Translations under genes and position numbers: made by a program
Origin: JBPCOI01 sp051000395
Lineage (GTDB): Bacteria; Actinomycetota; Actinomycetes; Mycobacteriales; Jatrophihabitantaceae
Reading direction: 5' to 3'
NCBI GenBank assembly: GCA_051000395.1
Contig: JBPCOI010000068.1
Span: 1 to 36,419, forward strand
DNA: 36,419 nt
In this document: positions 30,873 through 36,419 of the stretch, piece by piece
Numbering within the stretch: position 1 is the stretch's first letter
How the letters are laid out: every line of letters begins with the position of its first letter
The notes under the pieces: model-generated
Seen by the model: the letters and a program-made list of their open reading frames with translations, nothing else
Database searches by the model: none
What the model was told of the DNA's origin: nothing

Positions 30873-30887
30873 AGGCTCGGGGCGACG

Positions 30888-31094
30888 ATGGCTCGTGACG
30901 CCCCTACCTGGTCGAGCCTGCTCGGCATGGGCGCGGTCGCTGCCGTCACCCTCGTGCTCGGGCTCGCGCTCGGCTGGCTGATCGACTCGCTGTCGCACAC
31001 AACACCGATATTCCTGTTCGCCGGCCTGCTTCTCGGCATCGCCGCGGCGGTGAGCTACACCTACCTCGAATTTCGCAAGTACCTCAAAGACTGA
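30888..31094 (+). CDS. atpZ: AtpZ/AtpI family small membrane protein, 68 aa
   Basis: Two hydrophobic helices (about residues 11-31 and 38-58) with the family-like GMGAVAAVTLVLGLALGWLID, and a basic C-terminal EFRKYLKD. AtpZ-like proteins are encoded at the front of atp operons and, with AtpI, are thought to aid Mg2+/Ca2+ supply or c-ring assembly. Start ATG 30888. It is followed by atpI after 51 bp. Confidence 0.75.
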   Translation: MARDAPTWSSLLGMGAVAAVTLVLGLALGWLIDSLSHTTPIFLFAGLLLGIAAAVSYTYLEFRKYLKD

Positions 31095-31145
31095 CCGCCT
31101 CTAGGACAGACTGAGCACCTCAAAGATGGAAGTGGAGAGCACGAC

Positions 31146-31547
31146 GTGGATCCGGTCGTCTACACCCCGGTGTCCGCCGCTGCCAACCTGCGCAGATCGG
31201 CGGTCATGGGCGCCGTACTCGGCGTGATCGCGATCGTTGTGCTGTCGGTCGCCGGGCATCCGCTGATGGGCGTGTTCGGCTGCATCGGACTCGCACTGGG
31301 CGCGGCCAACAACGCGCTTCTGCAGCGCTCCGTGCTGGCCTACGCCGCCAACGCGGACCTGGACAGGAAGCAGTTCCGGCACGGGGTCATGGGCCGTCTC
31401 GCCGGCATCACGCTGGTTGCGCTCGCCGTCGGCCTGCTCGTGCAACCCGACGGTCTCGGCGTGTTCGTCGGCCTCGCCGTATTCCACGTCATCATGCTGA
31501 TCGGTTCCGCGGTGCCGGTCTTCCGTAGCCTGCGGCCCTCGGCGTGA
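31146..31547 (+). CDS. atpI: ATP synthase subunit I-like membrane protein, 133 aa
   Basis: Four hydrophobic helices (about residues 19-38, 42-60, 83-102 and 107-125). In position and size it matches the AtpI-like gene directly before atpB in actinobacteria (as Rv1303). It probably assists Fo assembly. Start GTG 31146 with GTGGAGAG upstream. Its TGA overlaps the GTG of atpB (GTGA), so translation is coupled. Confidence 0.75.
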   Translation: MDPVVYTPVSAAANLRRSAVMGAVLGVIAIVVLSVAGHPLMGVFGCIGLALGAANNALLQRSVLAYAANADLDRKQFRHGVMGRLAGITLVALAVGLLVQPDGLGVFVGLAVFHVIMLIGSAVPVFRSLRPSA

Positions 31548-32293
31548 GCGGGCGGACGCCGCAGGTGGGCGCGCACCTCGAAGCGATCAACATCGAGGTC
31601 GGCCAGCACGTCGTCTGGAACGTCTTCGGTGTCGCGCTGAACGTAGACACCATTCTCGGCACGCTGGTCGCGGGGGTCATCATCATCGGCCTGGGCGTGA
31701 TCATGCGGCGTAAGCTCAGTGCCCGCAAGCCGACCGGCGTCCAACTGCTGTTCGAGACAGTCACCGACCAGATCGAGAAGCAGGTCGAGGGCACGATGGG
31801 CATCCGCACCGCGCCGTTCGTGGTCCCGCTCGCCACGACGTTGTTCCTGTTCATCCTGATCGCCAACTGGCTGGCGATCATCCCGACCGGCCACCATCCG
31901 GAGTACATGCCGCCGCCGGCCTCCGACGTCAACCTCACCTACGCCCTCGCATTGCTGGTGATCGTCTGGATGCACGTCACCGGCATCCGCAAGCAGGGTG
32001 TGCGCGCCTACTACCACCACCTGTTCCAGCCGTACTGGGTGATGTTCCCGATCAACTTGGTCGAGGAGATCGCCCGCCCGCTCACGCTCTCTCTGCGCTT
32101 GTTCGGCAACATGTTCGCGGGTGTGATCATGGTGTCGCTGATCGCGCTGTTCCCGGCCTACCTGCTCTGGGCGCCGGACATCATCTGGAAGCTGTTCGAA
32201 ATGTTCATCGGCCTCATCCAGGCCTTCATCTTCGCGCTGCTGACAATCATCTACTTCAGCTCGGTGAAACCGGCCGAGGAGGGCGCGCACTGA
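31544..32293 (+). CDS. atpB: ATP synthase Fo subunit a
   Basis: Integral membrane proton-channel subunit, 249 aa. The essential Arg is R185 in RPLTLSLRLFGNMFAG. LIANWLAIIPTG and the C-terminal FIGLIQAFIFALLTIIYFS are typical. Start GTG 31544 overlaps the atpI stop. A 73-bp gap follows before atpE. Confidence 0.95.
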   Translation: MSGRTPQVGAHLEAINIEVGQHVVWNVFGVALNVDTILGTLVAGVIIIGLGVIMRRKLSARKPTGVQLLFETVTDQIEKQVEGTMGIRTAPFVVPLATTLFLFILIANWLAIIPTGHHPEYMPPPASDVNLTYALALLVIVWMHVTGIRKQGVRAYYHHLFQPYWVMFPINLVEEIARPLTLSLRLFGNMFAGVIMVSLIALFPAYLLWAPDIIWKLFEMFIGLIQAFIFALLTIIYFSSVKPAEEGAH

Positions 32294-32356
32294 TCACGTC
32301 GCACGCCCGCTCACGCTCGGCAGACACGCAATCGACGCTTCATGGATCAGGAATAG

Positions 32357-32362
32357 AAGGAG
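32357..32362 (+). promoter_or_regulatory. strong ribosome site of atpE
   Basis: AAGGAG lies in an A-rich, low-structure stretch (GAATAGAAGGAGAGAA) straight before ATG 32367. This fits the need to make many c subunits per enzyme; a comparable strong initiation region precedes E. coli atpE. Confidence 0.6.
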
Positions 32363-32366
32363 AGAA

Positions 32367-32630
32367 ATGGCAGCCAGTGGGATCACGACCAAGTCCATCG
32401 AACTCGCCGGTGGCTTCATCGGTGGCGGCCTGGCGCTCGGCGGCGGCGCCGTCGGCGCGGCGATCGGTGACGGCCTGGCCGGCAGTTCGCTGATCTCGGG
32501 GGTCGCGCGCCAGCCCGAGGCGCAGAGCCGACTGCAGACGTTGTTCTTCCTCACCGTCGGTCTGGTCGAGGCGATGTACTTCATCAACCTCGCGTTCGCG
32601 GTGCTGTTCGTCTTCGTCCTCGCCAAGTAG
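32367..32630 (+). CDS. atpE: ATP synthase Fo subunit c
   Basis: 87-residue helical hairpin that forms the proton-driven rotor ring. The Gly-rich first helix is GGFIGGGLALGGGAVGAAIG, the polar loop is RQPE (48-51), and the proton-carrying residue is E68 in TVGLVEAMYFI. No Na+-binding signature is obvious, so it is taken as proton-type. It is the target family of bedaquiline in mycobacteria. Confidence 0.96.
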   Translation: MAASGITTKSIELAGGFIGGGLALGGGAVGAAIGDGLAGSSLISGVARQPEAQSRLQTLFFLTVGLVEAMYFINLAFAVLFVFVLAK

Positions 32631-32643
32631 GAGGGCGACCGCC

Positions 32644-33192
32644 ATGGCCCAGCACGTGCTCGCTTCGGGCAACTTCCTGCTGCCGAACTGGACGTTCGTC
32701 GCCGAACTCGTCGCCTTCTTGCTGATCCTCGCGATCCTGTACAAATACATCGTCCCGCCGGTGCAAAAGGCGATGCGCGAACGCCAGGAGATGATCCGCA
32801 AGCAGGTCGAGCAGAGCAGCGAGGCGCGCGAGAAGCTCGAGCAGGTGGAGAAGAAGTACCAGGAGGCGATCCACGAGGCCCGGGCCGAGGCGGCCCAGAT
32901 CCGCGAGAACGCCCGCTCCGAGGCGCAACGCACCGGCGAGGAACTGCGTACCAAGGCGCAGGAGGAGTCGGCTCGCATCGTGGCGCGCGGCGAGGAGCAA
33001 CTGGCCAACCAGCGCGGCGCGGTCGTCCGGGAGCTGCGCGGCGAGATCGGCACGCTCGCCGTCGAGCTGTCGGAGAAGATCGTGGCGCAACGGCTGGGCG
33101 ACGAGGCACGGGTCAGCGCCACCGTCGACGCGTTCCTCGCCGAGCTCGAACAGCAGGACGACAGCGAGACCAGCGCGGGTTCCCCGACGTGA
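32644..33192 (+). CDS. atpF: ATP synthase Fo subunit b
   Basis: One N-terminal transmembrane helix (about residues 17-37, TFVAELVAFLLILAILYKYI) and then a long charged coiled coil that forms the peripheral stalk. 182 residues. GGAGGG upstream serves as ribosome site. The b subunit is separate, not duplicated as a b-delta fusion as in mycobacteria. TGA overlaps the GTG of atpH. Confidence 0.95.
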   Translation: MAQHVLASGNFLLPNWTFVAELVAFLLILAILYKYIVPPVQKAMRERQEMIRKQVEQSSEAREKLEQVEKKYQEAIHEARAEAAQIRENARSEAQRTGEELRTKAQEESARIVARGEEQLANQRGAVVRELRGEIGTLAVELSEKIVAQRLGDEARVSATVDAFLAELEQQDDSETSAGSPT

Positions 33193-34061
33193 TGCGATCT
33201 GCGAGCCGGGCAGCGTCCAGACAGGTGCGTGGCCCCAAACGAGCAGCGATCGAACGCGAGCAGTCGGTCGAATCGCTGCTCGAACTCGCCGCGGAGCTGT
33301 ACTCCGTCGCGGACCTGCTCGTCGCCCAGCCGCGCCTGCGTCGGATCGCGGGCGATCCCGCTGCCGAGCCTGACGCACGGGCCGAGCTGGTCGGCGGCCT
33401 GCTCGCCGAGCACGTCCGGGACACCACCCGTGAGATCGTGCAGGCAGTCGTGCGAGAGCGGTGGTCCACGCCGTGGGACCTCACCGACGCGCTGGAGACC
33501 GCCGGCGACGATGCCCTGTTCGCCGGCGCCGAACGCGGCGGCGACCTCAACGAGGTCGAGGACGAGCTGTTTCGCTTCGAGCGGGTGCTGGACGCCGAGT
33601 CGGAGCTGACGACGCTGCTCGACGAAGCTCCGGTCGATGCCGATCGTCGCGTGGCGCTACTCGACGATGTGCTCGCCGACAAGGTGCATCCGGTGACCAA
33701 GGCGCTGCTCGAACACGCGATCCGCAGCCGGCGCAAGCAGAGCCTCACCCTGGCAATCGACGACCTGCTCGAGGAGGCAGCCGCGCGCCAGTCGCAGTCG
33801 CTGGCGCGGGTGATCTCGGCGATCGAGATGACGCCGGAGCAGGTCAGCCGCCTGACCGAGTCGCTCAGCGAGCTCTACGGACGCCCGATCGCCGTGCGCA
33901 CCGCAATCGTCCCGGCCGTCGGCGGCGGCCTCGTCGTCCGGGTCGGCGACGAGGTCATCGACGGCAGCGTCGCGGCCCGGATGAGCGGGGCGCGCAGCGC
34001 GCTCGCCGGCCAGGCATCCAGACCACCCACCAAGACACGTACTAGGCAAGGGAAGCATTGA
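33189..34061 (+). CDS. atpH: ATP synthase F1 subunit delta
   Basis: Links the b stalk to the F1 head. Family features include RSRRKQSLTLAIDDLLEEAA and the C-terminal AVRTAIVPAVGGGLVVRVGDEVIDGSVAARM. 290 residues, longer than the roughly 180 of E. coli but near other actinobacterial delta subunits (about 270), with an Arg-rich N-terminal extension of about 20 residues. GTG 33189 overlaps atpF; ATG 33192 is one codon later. Confidence 0.93.
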   Translation: MMRSASRAASRQVRGPKRAAIEREQSVESLLELAAELYSVADLLVAQPRLRRIAGDPAAEPDARAELVGGLLAEHVRDTTREIVQAVVRERWSTPWDLTDALETAGDDALFAGAERGGDLNEVEDELFRFERVLDAESELTTLLDEAPVDADRRVALLDDVLADKVHPVTKALLEHAIRSRRKQSLTLAIDDLLEEAAARQSQSLARVISAIEMTPEQVSRLTESLSELYGRPIAVRTAIVPAVGGGLVVRVGDEVIDGSVAARMSGARSALAGQASRPPTKTRTRQGKH

Positions 34062-35917
34062 TGGCCGAGCTGACGATCTCCGCAGACGAGATCCGGAGTG
34101 CGATCGAGAGCTACGTCTCGTCCTACACGCCCGACGCCTCGCGCGAGGAGGTCGGTGTCGTCGCCGAGACCGGCGACGGTATCGCGCGGGTCGAGGGCCT
34201 GCCCAGTGCGATGACCAATGAGCTGCTCGAGTTCGAGGGCGGCACGCTCGGCATCGCGCTGAACCTCGACGTGCGCGACATCGGTGTCGTGATCCTCGGC
34301 GACGCGTCGAAGATCGAGGAGGGCCAGCAGGTCAAGCGCACCACGGAGATCCTCTCGGTGCCGGTGGGCGATGCCTACCTCGGGCGCGTCGTGAACCCGC
34401 TCGGCCAGCCGATCGACGGCCAGGGCGACATCGCCTCCGACGAGCGCCGCGCCCTGGAGCTGCAGGCACCCACGGTGGTGCAGCGCCAGGAGGTCCGCCA
34501 GCCGCTGCTGACGGGGATCAAGGCCATCGACGCGATGACGGCGATCGGCCGCGGCCAGCGGCAGCTGATCATCGGTGACCGGCAGACCGGCAAGACCACG
34601 GTCTGCCTCGACGCGATCATCAACCAGCGTGACAACTGGGAGTCCGGCGACCCGGACAAGCAGGTCCGCTGCATCTACGTCGCGATCGGGCAGAAGGGTT
34701 CGACGATCGCCGCCTCGCGCGACACGCTCGAGGACGCCGGGGCGATGGAGTACACGACGATCGTCGCGGCACCCGCGTCGGACTCTGCGGGTTTCAAGTA
34801 CCTCGCGCCCTACACCGGCTCGGCGATCGGCCAGCACTGGATGTACGACGGCAAGCACGTCCTGATCGTCTTCGACGACCTCACCAAGCAGGCCGAGGCC
34901 TACCGCACCGTGTCCTTGCTGCTGCGCCGCCCGCCCGGTCGCGAGGCCTACCCCGGTGATGTGTTCTACCTGCACAGCCGGTTGCTCGAGCGTTGCGCGA
35001 AGCTCTCCGACGACCTCGGTGGCGGGTCCATGACCGGCCTTCCGATCATCGAGACCAAGGGCAACGACGTGTCGGGCTACATCCCGACCAACGTCATCTC
35101 CATCACCGACGGCCAGTGCTTCCTCGAGACCGATCTCTTCAATGCCGGCGTCCGTCCGGCCATCAACGTCGGCATCTCCGTCTCGCGTGTCGGTGGCGCA
35201 GCGCAGCCCAAGGCGATGCGCGCGGTCTCCGGCCGCCTGCGCGTGGACCTAGCCCAGTACCGCGAGCTGGAGGCCTTCGCCGCCTTCGGCTCGGACCTGG
35301 ACCGGGCCAGCCAGCAGCAGCTTGCCCGCGGCGCGCGGATGGTCGAGCTGCTCAAGCAGCCGGCGTCCTCGCCGTTCCCGGTCGGACGCGAGATCGTCTC
35401 GATCTGGGCCGGCACCACCGGCAAGATGGACGACGTCGAGGTGTCCGACATCCGCCGCTTCGAGCACGAGATGCTGGATTACGTCGCGCACAACTCACCG
35501 GAGCTCTTCGAAACGCTGGCCGACGCCAAGTCCCTCGAGGACAGCATGGTCGAATCCATGGAGAAGGTGGTCGGGCAGTTCAAGAAGCAGTTCCAGCCCA
35601 CCGAGACCGACGCGGGCGACGAGCGCCGCACCGACTCCTCCGCCCGCGACAAGCGCGACGCCGATGCGAAGACCGATGGCGGCAGCCGGGATGCCGACAG
35701 TGACACCGGCAGCGACACCGGCAGCGACACCGGCAGCGAGACCGGCAGCGAGACCGGCAGCGAGACCGGCAGCACCGGCTGCCGCTCGCCCTCCGAGCCG
35801 ATCCGGACGCGGCCGCCGGGACCGAGCGAGAGTGCCTCGCCCTGCGGCTGGGCCGGCAGCGTGAACGATCCGAGCGGCCGCCACGAGGGGAGAGCGACGA
35901 GCTTCGCGTTGCCGTAG
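34061..35917 (+). CDS. atpA: ATP synthase F1 subunit alpha, with aberrant 3' end
   Basis: Non-catalytic nucleotide-binding subunit of F1. Walker A GDRQTGKT (172-179), the arginine-finger region with RPAINVGISVSRVGG, and the normal C-terminal domain to about residue 512 (VVGQFKKQFQP) are all present. After an acidic, low-complexity tail the frame enters six 12-bp repeats (Ser-Asp/Glu-Thr-Gly, 35699-35770). It then runs 49 codons through sequence that is antisense to another gene, ending at TAG 35917. The last part is therefore not native. The catalytic core is intact, but the natural stop and the expected atpG are missing. Start ATG 34061 overlaps the atpH stop (TGATG). Confidence 0.9.
   Translation: MAELTISADEIRSAIESYVSSYTPDASREEVGVVAETGDGIARVEGLPSAMTNELLEFEGGTLGIALNLDVRDIGVVILGDASKIEEGQQVKRTTEILSVPVGDAYLGRVVNPLGQPIDGQGDIASDERRALELQAPTVVQRQEVRQPLLTGIKAIDAMTAIGRGQRQLIIGDRQTGKTTVCLDAIINQRDNWESGDPDKQVRCIYVAIGQKGSTIAASRDTLEDAGAMEYTTIVAAPASDSAGFKYLAPYTGSAIGQHWMYDGKHVLIVFDDLTKQAEAYRTVSLLLRRPPGREAYPGDVFYLHSRLLERCAKLSDDLGGGSMTGLPIIETKGNDVSGYIPTNVISITDGQCFLETDLFNAGVRPAINVGISVSRVGGAAQPKAMRAVSGRLRVDLAQYRELEAFAAFGSDLDRASQQQLARGARMVELLKQPASSPFPVGREIVSIWAGTTGKMDDVEVSDIRRFEHEMLDYVAHNSPELFETLADAKSLEDSMVESMEKVVGQFKKQFQPTETDAGDERRTDSSARDKRDADAKTDGGSRDADSDTGSDTGSDTGSETGSETGSETGSTGCRSPSEPIRTRPPGPSESASPCGWAGSVNDPSGRHEGRATSFALP
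35699..35784. repeat. six 12-bp tandem repeats plus inverted repeat at the atpA junction
   Basis: Units AGCGA(C/G)ACCGGC run from 35699 to 35770 (the first reads AGTGA). They are followed at once by CGGCAG-CACCGG-CTGCCG (35767-35784), a 6-bp inverted repeat. Left of the block the sequence codes for atpA on plus; right of it the sequence codes for another gene on minus. The block encodes S-D/E-T-G on plus and L-P-V-S on minus. Confidence 0.9.
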
Positions 35918-36382
35918 CTGCGCAGCAGGACCCGGCTCCCGTCGCGCAGGAAGGAGCCGTCGGTGGCGTAGATCGGCGCCTCCGCCACGACCTGGAGCCG
36001 ATTCACCCCGTCCGGGTCGAGGTGCCGCGGGGCGGCGTACACCAGACCGCCGTCGAGGGACTTGCTGACGACGTAGAGCCGCCCCGTGTGCGGGTTGCGC
36101 AGCAGCGTCTCGGCGTCGTGCGGGCCGTCGGGGTAGACCAGCCGGCACGCCGTCACGTCCACCCGGTGGTCGCCGCGCGCGATCGGCACCCGGCGTACGT
36201 CGTGACCCCGACCGTGCGGCCCCGGGCGTCGAGGACGAACACCCGCCCGGTGTCGCCGGAGTCGATGGTGACCACCGTGAGCGAGCCGAGGTCGACCATG
36301 CCGCTGAGCTCGTCGATGCGCGGTCCTGCACGGTGAAGACCGGCCCGGTGGCGGCGAGGAGCCCGGCCAGCACGAGCCTCAC
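35785..36382 (-). pseudogene. beta-propeller-like exported protein gene, frameshifted and truncated
   Basis: Three reading frames must be joined to read it. From GTG 36382 a signal-like LVLAGLLAATGPVFTV is followed after about 36325 in another frame by RIDELSGMVDLGSLTVVTID and DSGDTGRVFVLDARGRTVG. After about 36195, in a third frame, come VPIARGDHRVDV, LVYPDGPHDAETLL, NPHTGRLYVVSKSLDGG and LPAQPQGEALSLGPGG. I recall this order (DSGDxxRxF, YPDGPHDAETLL, TGRLYVVTK, QPQGE) from actinobacterial WD40/NHL-like hypothetical proteins. A middle segment seems missing at the second break. The 3' end is replaced by the 12-bp repeat block. Sequence errors near a contig end are an alternative to true decay. 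Confidence 0.6.
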
Positions 36383-36419
36383 GCCAGCAGCTCTGCCAGA
36401 CGCGGGGTGACCCGCCAGC
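36379..36419 (-). CDS. 3' end of an unidentified gene, cut by window end
   Basis: Reading inward from the window end on minus, one frame encodes WRVTPRLAELLA and stops at TGA 36381-36379. The stop overlaps the GTG of the beta-propeller-like gene (GTGA), the same coupling style seen elsewhere in the window. This suggests a real upstream partner. Too short to identify. Confidence 0.35.
   Translation of the reverse strand, partial: WRVTPRLAELLA

Noticed and set aside
35479..35784. Continuation of the minus-strand beta-propeller gene into the atpA region
   Set aside because: The LPVS repeats and following Ser/Ala-rich residues are the antisense of atpA, not family sequence.
1..36419. CRISPR arrays, prophage, toxin-antitoxin or restriction genes
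   Set aside because: I looked for regularly spaced repeats and for typical gene families of these systems and saw none. The only tandem repeats are the GCTGA, Rho and atpA-junction blocks.

Overview
This is a high-GC, GTG-start-rich actinobacterial chromosome segment. The gene order argS-lysA-hom-thrC-thrB-rho ... rpmE-prfA-prmC-sua5-wecA-atpI-atpB-atpE-atpF-atpH-atpA is the classic actinobacterial order (the same as Rv1292 to Rv1308 of Mycobacterium tuberculosis). The separate, unfused b and delta subunits argue against Mycobacterium itself. A Frankia/Jatrophihabitans-like or related soil actinobacterium is my guess, not a demonstrated placement.

Layout. (1) 1-4517 is accessory: a scrapyard of gene ends (unknown 3' end, permease-like 3' end, IS630-type transposase N-terminus, headless VOC/glyoxalase-like fragment), then a small conserved membrane protein, a DUF1206 membrane protein and a phospholipase D-like protein. 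(2) 4518-4592 is a tRNA-Arg(CCG) on the minus strand, at the border between accessory and conserved DNA. (3) 4644-6115 (minus) is a DUF3105-DUF305 pair of membrane-anchored or exported proteins. (4) 6261-12611 (plus) is argS and the aspartate-family amino acid operon lysA-hom-thrC-thrB with overlapping or near-touching genes. (5) 12947-16818 (plus) is rho, with an unusual Gln/Asn-rich repetitive linker, then a small membrane protein, a calcineurin-like phosphoesterase and a ParB-like protein. (6) 16822-26434 is a carbohydrate-uptake island splitting rho from rpmE: a minus-strand lpqY-sugA-sugB-sugC trehalose-type ABC operon and, divergent from it, a plus-strand CUT1 operon (ATPase, binding protein, two permeases) of alpha-glucoside type. 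One of the latter permeases carries a beta-sandwich domain inserted in an extracytoplasmic loop. (7) 26614-30704 is rpmE, prfA, prmC, the threonylcarbamoyl-AMP synthase and a WecA-type lipid-linked sugar transferase. (8) 30888-35917 is the ATP synthase operon from atpZ/atpI to atpA, preceded by a structured leader with an 11-codon ORF.

The right end is abnormal. atpA runs through a 12-bp tandem repeat into the antisense of an oppositely oriented, frameshifted beta-propeller-like gene, where atpG would be expected. Neither gene has its natural end. I read this as a rearrangement or an assembly chimera through the repeat.

Most notable items: the prion-like Gln/Asn linker in Rho; the permease with an inserted SdrD-B-like domain; the broken atpA junction; structured leaders in front of rpmE and the atp operon; and the divergent ABC control region with a LacI-type AAGCGCTT box.
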